Below are positions 15,624 through 24,458 of a stretch of 64,000 nucleotides of DNA, piece by piece. Each line of letters begins with the position of its first letter. Position 1 is the first letter of the stretch. The stretch lies in assembly GCF_003347015.1 (NCBI RefSeq), contig NZ_PNFB01000018.1:1-64000 (forward strand), in the 5' to 3' direction. Source of the DNA: Brachybacterium sp. YJGR34. Lineage in GTDB: Bacteria; Actinomycetota; Actinomycetes; Actinomycetales; Dermabacteraceae. The position numbers and the translations under genes were made by a program. Under the pieces are notes generated by a model. It did not search any database and was not told where the DNA came from. It worked only from the letters and a program-made list of their open reading frames with translations.

Positions 15624-18600
15624 AGCTGATCTCCTTCGGGCTGCAGGGGGCAGCTGCTGCGCACGGCGCAGCGGGAGCAGTGGGTGTTCAGGCGGGCGGT
15701 GACCCGGTCGCCGGAGACCTCGGCCGAGACCTCCTCGACGAGGGCGTCGAACCAGCGGGGATCCTCGGCGCGCGGGAGGGCGCCCTGGGTGCGCACGGCG
15801 GCCTTCTTCCCGCCGGTGCCGACGTAGACCAGCTGGGCGCCGTTCAGCCGCTCCGAGGCGTCCTCGCCGAGCCGCTCGTCCAGGGCCCCGTCCCGGACCG
15901 CCGCCTGGTAGGCGGCCAGCTGGAGGTCCTCCTCGGCCTTCGCGGCGGTCTTCGCCGCCCGCCCCGTCTTGAGGTCCACGACCCGCAGCCCGGTCGCGTC
16001 GCCCTCGATGCGGTCGATGGTGCCGCGCAGCTCAACCCGGCCCAGGCGCACCTCGAAGGGCGCCTCGACGGCGAGGGGCTCGCCCGCGCTCGCGAGGTGG
16101 GCGGCGAGCAGGCGGGCGGCGTCCTCGGCGCGCCGCACCCGGCGGCGACCGGACCAGGTCTCGGTCCCGGGCACGGAGCGCAGGAGCGTGTGCAGCTCGG
16201 CGAGCAGGTCCTCCGCCGCCCTTCCGCGGGGGTGCTGCTCGGCCAGGTGATGCAGGGCCGTCCCGATGAGCTGGGCCGGACCGCCCGTGCGGGTGCCGCC
16301 GGCACGCTCCATGAGCCAGGACTGCGGGCAGTCCACGGCGCGCTCGAGCGCCGAGGGCGAGAGGCGGATCGGGGTGTCCTCGCCGTGCAGCGGCGCCTCC
16401 GAGCTCGGGTCCTGGTGGTACCAGCGCCCCGGGTCGGTGCCGGGGGCGCCCGCGCGGTCCAGCGCCTCCAGGGCGAGGGCCGCGTCGCGGGCGCGCTGCG
16501 GATCCTCCTCGCGCAGGCGAGCGCGCAGCGCGGCGACCAGACGCCGGGGGTCGGGCGAGGGACCCGGATCCCGCTGCAGCGTCTCGTGGTCGATCCAGGG
16601 GTGCTCGTCGGCCGCGGCGAGCGCCTCGAGCGCCTCGTACAGGGCCGAGGGGTCCAGCTGCTCGTCCTCGACGGCGGTGACCAGCACGCGCCGCCGCGCC
16701 CGGGCGAGGGCGCTCACCGCGAGCCGCAGCTCGTCGGCGATCACCTGCTCCCGCTGGAGCGCCCGCAGCGCCTCGGGGTCCGCGGGCAGCTCCGCGCCGT
16801 CGCGGGCCGCAGCGGTCAGCGAGAGCTCCGCGGCGCCGAACAGGGTCGAGCGCAGGCGGAGATCGGGCCAGGCGCCCTCCTGGAGCCGGGCGAGCACCAC
16901 GGTGTCGCGGTGCTCCCCGGCCAGCTGGGCGGGGGTGAGCACCGCGATGCGGCCGCGGGCGGCGGCGGCCGGGGCCAGGGTGTCCTCGACGACGGCCTGC
17001 GCCCGGATCTGCTCGACGAGGTCGAGCGCTCCGGCGCCGGGTCGCCGCTCGGTGAGGCGCTCCGCGGCCGCGAACAGCTCGAGCAGGGCGTCCAGCCGAC
17101 CGCCGGCGAGGCGGGCCCGCGCTCCGTCGACGTCCCCGGGGGCGCCGAGCGCGGCCCGGCGCCAGCCGCCCGCAAGACCGGAGGCGTCCCAGGCGTGCCA
17201 CAGCACCTGCTCGGCCGGGTCCTCGCGGTGCGCGCGCACCGCAGCGATCATGTCCCGCACCCGGTGCACCGGGGCGGCGGCGCGGTCCCGCGCCCCGGGG
17301 GCGGGCAGGCCGGGCACCTCCTCGTCGATGAGGGCGCGGGCCAGCAGCTGCTCGCTGGGGATCTCGGAGTCCGGGTGCGCGGAGCGGTGGGCGCTCAGCA
17401 GCAGACGTCGGATGCGGCGCAGGCGCAGGGCGTCGGCGTCGCCGAAGGGGCCGCGCAGCAGCTCGGCGGCGACCTGCGGGTCCAGCGGCGCCTCCGGCGG
17501 GGCGAGACCGATCTCGAGGATCGTCAGCAGGTCGGCGATCGCGGAGACCTCGCGCAGGGGCTGCGGGCGGCGCGGCACGGTCACCGGCGCGCCGGTGCGG
17601 GAGAGCAGATCGGCGACATCGGCGACGGCGGCGCCGGAGCGGCAGAGCACCGCCATGTCGTCGTACTCGACGTCCTCGCGGTGATGGAGGTCGCGCAGGG
17701 CGGAGCCGATCATGCGGGCCTCGTCCAGCGGGTCCGCGGCACGCAGCGCCACCAGCCCGCGCACCGCCGCGGCGCGGGGCCGGCGGGCGGAGGCGGGCGC
17801 ACCTGCCAGCGGGAGCCGGCCGCGGAGGGCGTCCACGGCCGCCGTGAGGCCCGGGGCCTGGGCGTGTGAGCCCTCGAGGGTGATCTCCTCGATGGGCCGC
17901 GGCAGGAGCGTGCGCAGACGCTGGGCGGCGTCGGGGAGCGCGCCGCGGAAGGTGTCCACCGCGCCGTCGGGACTGCTGCACAGCAGCACGGGGGCTCCCG
18001 CGGCGGCGAGCGCGGCGACCAGGTCAACGCCGGCGGCGGTGAGGTCCTGGGCGTCGTCGACCACCACCGCCCGGAAGGGCAGCGGGGTGCGCGGGTCCTC
18101 GAGCAGGCGGACGGCGCGGCGCACCAGGGCGCCGGAGTCCAGCCGGGGGCCGGCGTCGAGGGCCGCGGAGGACTCGAGGTCCAGCACGCCGAGGTAGTCG
18201 CGCAGGATCGCGGCCGCGTCCTGCCACGCCGGGCGGTCCCGCTCGCGCCCCAGGGCCTCCAGGTCCGCCGGCGTCAGCCCCAGCTCGGTGGCCCGGGTGA
18301 CGAGATCGCGCAGCTCGGTGCGGAAGCCGGGCAGGGTGCGCGCTCCCGGGTCGACCTCGAGGTGCCAGTCGGTGCGCTCGGCGATCAGCTCGGCCAGCAG
18401 CGCGTCCTGCTCCGCGCCGGTCACCAGCGTCGGCTCGCCGAGGCCGCGCCGCAGCGCATCGGCCCGTGCGATCGCGTGGCCGAGCGCGGGCGGCGTCATC
18501 GCCCGCACGGATCCCGCGCCGCCGACGGCGAGGGCGTCGCGCAGGCGCCCGGCCGCGAGGCGCCGCGGGGCCAGCAGCAGCGTGCCCTCCCCGGCCCGGT

Positions 18601-18808
18601 CCGCCGCGCTCAGCGCGAGGGCGGTGCGGCCGCTGCCGGGGCCGCCGTGGACGAGCACGTCGCCCCCGGCGAGGAACCTCCGCAGGGCATGACGCTGGCC
18701 GGCGTCGAGCGCGCCGGCGGGACGGACCGCGGGGAGCGCCTCGAGATCCGGGCCCAGCAGCCGGGGAGGCCGGATCCCCTCGTCCGTGATCATCCCGGTG
18801 CGTCGCAT
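15620..18808 (-). CDS. adnA: AdnA-type helicase-nuclease subunit
   Basis: 1062-residue partner of AdnB (compare M. tuberculosis Rv3202c). A degenerate UvrD-like motor is followed by a RecB-type nuclease. Walker A reads GGPGSGRT (55-62), with Arg61 (codon CGC) instead of the catalytic Lys. Motif II is VVVDDAQD rather than DExQD. The nuclease domain is complete: GTALHHLAEQHP, VVDLKTGRAAKT and LQLAAYQ. Cysteines in VDCPQSW and in CSRCAVRSSCPL at the C terminus fit an iron-sulfur staple. So the motor looks vestigial while the nuclease looks active. ATG 18808 is preferred, with AGGGGAC just upstream. ATGs at 18838 and 18793 are alternatives. Confidence 0.88.
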   Translation of the reverse strand: MRRTGMITDEGIRPPRLLGPDLEALPAVRPAGALDAGQRHALRRFLAGGDVLVHGGPGSGRTALALSAADRAGEGTLLLAPRRLAAGRLRDALAVGGAGSVRAMTPPALGHAIARADALRRGLGEPTLVTGAEQDALLAELIAERTDWHLEVDPGARTLPGFRTELRDLVTRATELGLTPADLEALGRERDRPAWQDAAAILRDYLGVLDLESSAALDAGPRLDSGALVRRAVRLLEDPRTPLPFRAVVVDDAQDLTAAGVDLVAALAAAGAPVLLCSSPDGAVDTFRGALPDAAQRLRTLLPRPIEEITLEGSHAQAPGLTAAVDALRGRLPLAGAPASARRPRAAAVRGLVALRAADPLDEARMIGSALRDLHHREDVEYDDMAVLCRSGAAVADVADLLSRTGAPVTVPRRPQPLREVSAIADLLTILEIGLAPPEAPLDPQVAAELLRGPFGDADALRLRRIRRLLLSAHRSAHPDSEIPSEQLLARALIDEEVPGLPAPGARDRAAAPVHRVRDMIAAVRAHREDPAEQVLWHAWDASGLAGGWRRAALGAPGDVDGARARLAGGRLDALLELFAAAERLTERRPGAGALDLVEQIRAQAVVEDTLAPAAAARGRIAVLTPAQLAGEHRDTVVLARLQEGAWPDLRLRSTLFGAAELSLTAAARDGAELPADPEALRALQREQVIADELRLAVSALARARRRVLVTAVEDEQLDPSALYEALEALAAADEHPWIDHETLQRDPGPSPDPRRLVAALRARLREEDPQRARDAALALEALDRAGAPGTDPGRWYHQDPSSEAPLHGEDTPIRLSPSALERAVDCPQSWLMERAGGTRTGGPAQLIGTALHHLAEQHPRGRAAEDLLAELHTLLRSVPGTETWSGRRRVRRAEDAARLLAAHLASAGEPLAVEAPFEVRLGRVELRGTIDRIEGDATGLRVVDLKTGRAAKTAAKAEEDLQLAAYQAAVRDGALDERLGEDASERLNGAQLVYVGTGGKKAAVRTQGALPRAEDPRWFDALVEEVSAEVSGDRVTARLNTHCSRCAVRSSCPLQPEGDQL

Positions 18809-18935
18809 GTCCCCTATTCCATCGCACCGGTGGGACATCCGAGGACGGCCGGGGGCGATGCACCACCGCGGGACGGCGGCGCATCGGCGGTAGGGTGGCT
18901 CGGATCACCCCGCCGCCCCCTGGAGGTCGACGCCC

Positions 18936-19598
18936 ATGCCCCCGTCCCCCACGGCCAGGATGCCGCGCGCACGGCGCCGGGCGCAGCTGCTCGAGCTGGC
19001 CACCAGTGTGTTCACGCAGAAGGGCTTCCAGTCCACGTCGATGGACGACATCGCCGCCGCGGCCGGGGTCACCAAGCCGGTGCTCTACCAGCACTTCGAC
19101 TCCAAGGAGACCCTCTACGTCGAGGTGCTGGACATCCTCGCCGAGGCCATGATCGCCGAGGTCACCGCCCTCGGCACCCGGGGCGGCGACACCGCGGACC
19201 TGGTGCGCGGTGGCCTTCGGCGCTTCTACGAGGTGGTCTCCCTGGACAACTCGCTGCGCCTGTTCACCGGCCACGAGATCATCTCGGAGACCGTCCAGCA
19301 GCGGGTGGTCGCCGTGCTGGACCGGATGGCGATCGAGCTCGCGCGGGTGCTCTCGGGGGCGCGCCGCCTGAGCACCGAGCAGTCGCGGGTGCTGGGCCGC
19401 GGCCTGATCGCCGTCACCCAGACCACCGCGGAGCTGCTCCATGACGCCGACGGCGAGGCCGAGCGGGAGGCGATCCTCGACGTCATGACCACCTCCCTCG
19501 TGCACGGTCTCACCGGGTTCGCCCCGCGGGAGAGGCCACGGATCGCCGGTGTTGTGCTGGGAGCGGACGGCGATGCCTCCTCCCCCGCGGACGGCTAG
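18936..19598 (+). CDS. TetR/AcrR-family transcription regulator
   Basis: 220 residues. The N-terminal TetR helix-turn-helix covers about residues 15-60 (STSMDDIAAAAGVTKPVLYQHFDSK without the first residues), and an all-helical ligand/dimer domain follows. The ligand is unknown. The gene corresponds in position to M. tuberculosis Rv3208, upstream of DUF3107 and the DEAD-box helicase. GGAGG at 18922-18926 supports ATG 18936, with a TAGGGT at 18891-18896 as possible -10. ATG 18960 is an internal alternative. It is divergent from adnA across 127 bp, so it might regulate itself or adnAB, but no palindromic operator stands out. Confidence 0.88.
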   Translation: MPPSPTARMPRARRRAQLLELATSVFTQKGFQSTSMDDIAAAAGVTKPVLYQHFDSKETLYVEVLDILAEAMIAEVTALGTRGGDTADLVRGGLRRFYEVVSLDNSLRLFTGHEIISETVQQRVVAVLDRMAIELARVLSGARRLSTEQSRVLGRGLIAVTQTTAELLHDADGEAEREAILDVMTTSLVHGLTGFAPRERPRIAGVVLGADGDASSPADG

Positions 19599-19657
19599 AC
19601 TTCCCGGGTCACAGCAACGAGCATCCCCGCCCCTCGGGGCGGAGGGAAGGACAGGTC

Positions 19658-19879
19658 ATGGAGATCCGCATCGGCATCCAGCACTCCCCCCGCGAGATCG
19701 TGATCGAGTCCGAGGAGAAGGCCGCGGCGCTGCTCGAGCGGCTCAGCGCCGCCGTCGCCGACGGCAGCCCCGTCACCCTCGTCGACGACAAGGGCCGCAC
19801 CGTGCTCGTCCCGGGCGCGAAGCTCGCCTATGCCGAGGTCTCCACGGAGGAGCCCCGGCGGGTCGGCTTCCTCGGCTGA
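19658..19879 (+). CDS. DUF3107 family small protein
   Basis: 73-residue actinobacterial conserved protein, corresponding to M. tuberculosis Rv3208A. The pattern MEIRIGIQHSPREIVIES, an Ala/Leu-rich helix and a C-terminal RRVGFLG are diagnostic. It is probably a small alpha/beta fold with no catalytic motif, and its function is unknown. GGAAGGA precedes the ATG. A TAGACT hexamer at 19596-19601 overlaps the TetR stop codon and could give it its own promoter. Confidence 0.88.
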   Translation: MEIRIGIQHSPREIVIESEEKAAALLERLSAAVADGSPVTLVDDKGRTVLVPGAKLAYAEVSTEEPRRVGFLG

Positions 19880-19885
19880 TCCACC

Positions 19886-21592
19886 GTGACCTCCTCCGAG
19901 GACGCCCCGCGGGCCGACGACGTCCCTGCGGACGGGGCCGACGCGGCGGCCCCGACGGACGAGGGCACCGCGCCCCGGTGGACGCGCCGTCGGCGGGTGC
20001 GGCGCGCCCGCCTGCTCCAGATCACCACCACGACGGTGGTCGCCGTGCTCGGCGCGATCGTGGGGCTGATGCTCGTTCCCGCCACCGAGGTCGAGGTGGG
20101 CCCCCTCACCGCGAGCGTGCACGTGCGGCCCGCGGTCGCCTCGGAGACGGTGCTCCTGCTGCCCCCGGTGGGGCAGGTCTCCTTCGACACCCATACCGCT
20201 CCCGTGCGCATCGAGGCGCGTGTGCAGGGCGTCGACGTGGAGAAGGCCGAGGCCCTCTTCTACTCGGACACCGGATTCGCGGAGCTCCAGCAGTCCGCTC
20301 CGGAGACGATCACCGCGGCCGCCGCGCGGAACGCCGCCCTCAACGCGCTCTTCGGCGCCGCCGGGGCCTCGCTCGCCGTCGGCCTCACCTTCCGCCGGGT
20401 GCGGCGGTCCCTGATCGCCGGCGGCAGCGCCGTGGTCCTGGTCGGCGCCTCCGCGGCCGCCACCGCCGCGACCTTCTCCCCCGCCTCCCTCACCCAGCCC
20501 TCCTTCGAGGGGCTGCTGTCCCAGGCCGCGTACATCGCGGACCTCGGGGAGGCCACGGCCCAGGACTACCAGAACTACCGCAGCACCCTCGCCGAGTTCG
20601 TGGGGCAGGTCTCGGCGCTGTACATCGCGGCGGACTCGCTGCCCGTGGGCCTGGACCAGGAGAACCTGATCACCGTCCTGCACGTCTCGGACATCCATGA
20701 CAACCCGCAGGCCTACGACGTCATCGCCGAGCTCGACACCCAGTTCGCGATCGACGTGGTCGTCGACACCGGCGACATCGTCTCCTGGGGCACCCCGCTC
20801 GAGCACGAGCTGCTCACCAGGATCGGCACGCTCGACGTTCCCTACGTGTACGTCGCCGGCAACCACGACGGCGCGGGCGCGGCCGCGACGATCGCCGCGC
20901 AGCCCAACGCCACCGTGCTCGAGAACGAGGTGACCGAGGTCGCCGGGCTGCGCATCGCCGGCATCGGCGACCCGCGCTTCGCGGCCGACGACGACTCCGA
21001 CGCCGGCGGCTGGCGCGAGGGCGACCGGGCCGTGGACGCCGCCGCCTTCCAGCTGGGCGAGACCATCGAGACCCACGACGGCGACCATCCCGAGGCCCCC
21101 GTCGACCTCGCCCTCTTCCACGATCCGACCCAGCCCGAGGGCCTGCTCGGCCGCGTGCCGATGGTGCTCTCGGGCCATATGCACACGGCTGACGTGCAGA
21201 TGGACCGCGAGGGCTCGGGCACGGACTGGCTCACCCTGGGCTCCACCGGTGGAGCCCTCGCCTCCGGCGGGGTGGCCCCGGTGCTGCAGGGCCAGGACCC
21301 CCTCGACCTCTCCGCCCGGATGCTCTACTTCGACGCGGACACCCGTCGCCTGGTCGCCTACGACGACATCACCATGGGCGGGCTGGGCCTGGTCTCCGTC
21401 TCGATCCAGCGCACCCAGGTGCCCGCGGAGACGCACCCCCTCGAGGTGCCCGAGGGCGCCGAGACCCCGGAGGAGCCCGTGCCCTCGGAGCAGTCGGTCG
21501 AGCCGGGCGAGGGACTGCCGGACGAGGAACGCGTCACCCCCACCGCGCCGAGCAGTCCCCTGCCCGAGGTCAGCGACGGCGGCGAGGGCTGA
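19886..21592 (+). CDS. Membrane-anchored metallophosphoesterase
   Basis: 568 residues. An acidic cytoplasmic N terminus is followed by Arg-rich sequence and a membrane helix at about 45-70, a large extracytoplasmic segment, and two further hydrophobic stretches near 150-195. The metallophosphoesterase domain runs from about 260 to 440: HVSDIHDN, VVDTGDIVSWG, YVAGNHDG and VLSGHMHTAD supply the dinuclear metal ligands. The C-terminal 60 residues are Pro/Glu-rich. The substrate is unknown. The GTG start is 6 bp after the DUF3107 stop, so the two are probably co-transcribed. It occupies the position of M. tuberculosis Rv3209, though I cannot claim orthology. Confidence 0.82.
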   Translation: MTSSEDAPRADDVPADGADAAAPTDEGTAPRWTRRRRVRRARLLQITTTTVVAVLGAIVGLMLVPATEVEVGPLTASVHVRPAVASETVLLLPPVGQVSFDTHTAPVRIEARVQGVDVEKAEALFYSDTGFAELQQSAPETITAAAARNAALNALFGAAGASLAVGLTFRRVRRSLIAGGSAVVLVGASAAATAATFSPASLTQPSFEGLLSQAAYIADLGEATAQDYQNYRSTLAEFVGQVSALYIAADSLPVGLDQENLITVLHVSDIHDNPQAYDVIAELDTQFAIDVVVDTGDIVSWGTPLEHELLTRIGTLDVPYVYVAGNHDGAGAAATIAAQPNATVLENEVTEVAGLRIAGIGDPRFAADDDSDAGGWREGDRAVDAAAFQLGETIETHDGDHPEAPVDLALFHDPTQPEGLLGRVPMVLSGHMHTADVQMDREGSGTDWLTLGSTGGALASGGVAPVLQGQDPLDLSARMLYFDADTRRLVAYDDITMGGLGLVSVSIQRTQVPAETHPLEVPEGAETPEEPVPSEQSVEPGEGLPDEERVTPTAPSSPLPEVSDGGEG

Positions 21593-21658
21593 TCCCGGCC
21601 CCTCGGCGGCCCGGGGGGCTACGATGGCAGGGCACATCCATGACCAGAGAGTTGAACG

Positions 21659-23413
21659 GTGCCTGAAACCATCCCGCACACCGATGAGGCCGTGTCGGCC
21701 TCCCCCGCCGTCGAGCAGAGCTCCGGCACTCCTGCACAGACCCAGACCTTCGCGGACTTCGACGTCCGTCCCGACATCGTCGAGGCGCTCGCCGCGAAGG
21801 GCATCACCACGCCCTTCCCGATCCAGTCGATGACCCTCCCGGTCGCACTGCGCGGCCGCGACATCATCGGCCAGGCCAAGACCGGCACGGGCAAGACCCT
21901 CGGCTTCGGCATCCCGCTGCTGCAGAACTCCGTCGCCCCGGGCGAGCCCAATCCCGACGACCGGCCGATCGGGAAGCCGCAGGCCCTCGTGGTGCTGCCC
22001 ACCCGCGAGCTCGCCGTCCAGGTCGCCCACGATCTCGAGACGGCCTCGGCGAAGCGACCGATCCGCGTCCTGACCGTCTACGGCGGCCGCGCCTACGAGC
22101 CGCAGATCGAGGCGCTCGAGAAGGGCGTCGAGGTCGTCGTCGGCACCCCCGGCCGTCTCATCGACCTGATGCGCCAGAAGTACCTGGACCTGTCCCAGGT
22201 GCGCACCGCGGTGCTCGACGAGGCCGACGAGATGCTGGACCTGGGCTTCCTCGAGGACATCGAGAAGCTGCTCCAGGCCGTCCCCGGCAACCGCCAGACG
22301 ATGCTGTTCTCCGCGACGATGCCGGGCCCGATCATGGCCCTGGCCCGTCGCTTCATGAAGCAGCCCACGCACATCCGAGCCCATGACCCGGGCGACGGCG
22401 CCCGCACCAAGGCGGACATCAAGCAGGTCGTCTACCGCGCCCACCAGCTCGACAAGATCGAGGTCATGGCCCGCATCCTGCAGGCCCGCGGCCGCGGCCT
22501 GTCGATCATCTTCATGCGCACCAAGCGCCAGGCCGACCGGGTCGCCGGCGACCTCGCCGATCGCGGCTTCGCGGCCGCCCCGCTGCACGGCGACCTCGGC
22601 CAGGGCGCCCGCGAGCAGGCGCTGCGCGCCTTCCGCAACGGCAAGATCGACGTGCTGGTCGCGACCGACGTCGCCGCCCGCGGCATCGACGTCACCGACG
22701 TCACCCATGTCGTGAACTGGAACTGCCCCGACGACGACAAGACCTACCTCCACCGCACCGGCCGCACCGGCCGCGCGGGCAAGAAGGGCACCGCGGTGAC
22801 CTTCGTGGACTGGGAGGACGTGGCGCGCTGGGGGCTCATCGCCCGGCAGCTGGGCCTGGAGACCGCCGAGGCGACCGAGACCTACTCCACCTCGGACCAC
22901 CTGTTCACCGATCTCGACATCCCGACCGACGCCAAGGGGACCCTGCCCCGGGACCGTCGCACCCGGGAGGGGCTCGAGGCCGAGGAGCTCGAGGACCTCG
23001 GCGGTCCCGACCGCTCGGCGCGCGGAGGGCGCGACGGCGGGCGCGAGCGCTCCCGGGGCGGCCGGGACGGCGGGAGCCGGGGCGGCCGCGACAGCGGCGG
23101 TCGCGGCGGCCGGTCCGGAGGGCGCGGCGGCGAGAGCCGCTCCGTCGAGCGGGACCGTGCGGAGAGCAGCGGCGAGAGCACGGGCGACCGTCCCCGCCGC
23201 AGCCGGTCCCGCACCCGCACCCGCCGGGTGGCCGGCGAGGCGAGCCCGACCGCACAGGACACCGCGAGCGGCCCTCAGGGCGGCGAGTCCCGCCCGCCGG
23301 CGGACACGCCGGCCGACGCCTCGGGCGATCGGCCCCGTCGTCGGCGGTCCCGCGGCGGCCGCGGCCGCTCCGGCGGCGGCGAGGGCTCCGCGCCGTCCGC
23401 ACCGCAGGACTGA
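21659..23413 (+). CDS. DEAD-box RNA helicase (RhlE-like)
   Basis: 584-residue ATP-dependent RNA helicase. The Q motif region GITTPFPIQSMT is followed by AKTGTGKT near 79, PTRELAV, TPGRLID, DEAD near 189, SAT, and the C-terminal domain with DVAARGID and HRTGRTGRAG. After about residue 430 comes a long low-complexity tail rich in Arg, Gly, Ser and Asp, probably an RNA-binding disordered region. The start is GTG 21659, and TACGAT at 21620-21625 is a candidate -10. It corresponds in position to M. tuberculosis rhlE (Rv3211). Likely roles are ribosome assembly or mRNA turnover. The gene is closed by a perfect hairpin at 23441-23493. Confidence 0.92.
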   Translation: MPETIPHTDEAVSASPAVEQSSGTPAQTQTFADFDVRPDIVEALAAKGITTPFPIQSMTLPVALRGRDIIGQAKTGTGKTLGFGIPLLQNSVAPGEPNPDDRPIGKPQALVVLPTRELAVQVAHDLETASAKRPIRVLTVYGGRAYEPQIEALEKGVEVVVGTPGRLIDLMRQKYLDLSQVRTAVLDEADEMLDLGFLEDIEKLLQAVPGNRQTMLFSATMPGPIMALARRFMKQPTHIRAHDPGDGARTKADIKQVVYRAHQLDKIEVMARILQARGRGLSIIFMRTKRQADRVAGDLADRGFAAAPLHGDLGQGAREQALRAFRNGKIDVLVATDVAARGIDVTDVTHVVNWNCPDDDKTYLHRTGRTGRAGKKGTAVTFVDWEDVARWGLIARQLGLETAEATETYSTSDHLFTDLDIPTDAKGTLPRDRRTREGLEAEELEDLGGPDRSARGGRDGGRERSRGGRDGGSRGGRDSGGRGGRSGGRGGESRSVERDRAESSGESTGDRPRRSRSRTRTRRVAGEASPTAQDTASGPQGGESRPPADTPADASGDRPRRRRSRGGRGRSGGGEGSAPSAPQD

Positions 23414-23440
23414 CCCGGTCGGGAGCCCGCGTCCCCGCAT

Positions 23441-23493
23441 CGAGTGCGGTCCCGTACCAGATCCGAACCGGATCCGGAACGGGACCGCACTCG
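23441..23493. terminator. Bidirectional terminator between DEAD helicase and PHP gene
   Basis: A perfect 15-bp stem (23441-23455 with 23479-23493) carries an inner ATCCG/CGGAT hairpin in its loop. It lies between two convergent genes. Confidence 0.75.
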
Positions 23494-23536
23494 TCGTCGT
23501 GGAGGGGTCGGCGAGCGCGGGAGCGCCCGCCCGGGC

Positions 23537-24421
23537 TCAGGGGCGCAGGATCTCCGTGCCGCTCGTGGCGCGCTCGCTGATCTGCGCGAGCACCGAGGCC
23601 GCGGTGAGCTCCTCCCCCAGCGCATTCGGCTTCCCGGTGCCGTGGTGGTCGCTCCCCCCGGTCATCAGCAGATCGTGGGTGCGCGCGAACCGGCGCAGCC
23701 GCTCCCGCTCCGCGCCGTCGTGCTCGCGGTGGTCGACCTCGATGCCGTCCAGGCCCGCCGCGACCATCTCCTCGAGCAGGTCCAGCGGCAGATCGGAGTC
23801 GCGGGTCACGGACCCCGGATGCGCGAGCACGGACACCCCGCCGGCCGCGCGGATCGCGGCGACGGTCGCCGCGGGCGAGGGAGCGTAGTAGGGGACGTAG
23901 TAGGGACCGGACGGGCTGAGGATCTCCCGGAACGCCTCGGAGCGGTCCGCGATCGCGCCGCGCGCGACGAGGGCATCGGCGATGTGCGGCCGGCCGATCA
24001 CGGTCTGCTCCCCGGCGACCTGTCCGGTCACGTCCTCCCAGGTGATCGGGTGGTCGCGAGCGATCAGCTCCACCATCCGCCGGGCGCGGTCCGCGCGGGA
24101 GGCACGGGCCCGGGCCATCTCCTCGGCCAGCTCGCTGCGCTCCGAGGAGTCCGGGAGCAGCGCGAGCACGTGCACGCTCAGCGTCCCCGACTCGCTGGAG
24201 ACCTCGATGCCGGGCACCGCGGCCACCCCGCTCGCGGCGACCGCCGCGGGCAGCTCCGCCCAGCCGGAGACGGTGTCGTGGTCGGTCAGGGCGAGCACGT
24301 CCAGCCCCGCCCTCGAGGCATCGTCGAACAGCGTCCCCACGGTGCTCGTGCCGTCGGAGCACGAGCTGTGCGCGTGCAGATCGATGCGCATGGCCGCGCC
24401 GGCGTCGGACCTCTCACTCAT
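23537..24421 (-). CDS. PHP-domain phosphoesterase (YciV/RNase AM-like)
   Basis: 294-residue metal-dependent phosphoesterase. PHP metal ligands are seen in LHAHSSCSDGT near 14, ALTDHDT, VPGIEVSSE, VLAHPGSV, GIEVDHREH and TGGSDHHGTG. The family includes 3',5'-nucleoside bisphosphate phosphatases and the 5'-3' exoribonuclease RNase AM. Which activity applies here cannot be told. ATG 24421 is used because TACCCT lies exactly 6 nt upstream (leaderless). ATG 24391 would give 284 residues and starts right at the PHP domain. It is divergent from pepP with a 37-bp gap. Confidence 0.87.
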   Translation of the reverse strand: MSERSDAGAAMRIDLHAHSSCSDGTSTVGTLFDDASRAGLDVLALTDHDTVSGWAELPAAVAASGVAAVPGIEVSSESGTLSVHVLALLPDSSERSELAEEMARARASRADRARRMVELIARDHPITWEDVTGQVAGEQTVIGRPHIADALVARGAIADRSEAFREILSPSGPYYVPYYAPSPAATVAAIRAAGGVSVLAHPGSVTRDSDLPLDLLEEMVAAGLDGIEVDHREHDGAERERLRRFARTHDLLMTGGSDHHGTGKPNALGEELTAASVLAQISERATSGTEILRP

Positions 24422-24458
24422 CTGCCCAGGGTAGACCGCGACGTGAGAACATCGTGGG

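Noticed and set aside
12249-15629. A 1126-codon plus-strand frame opposite adnB
   Set aside because: It is an antisense shadow of a well-supported helicase gene and has no recognisable domain.
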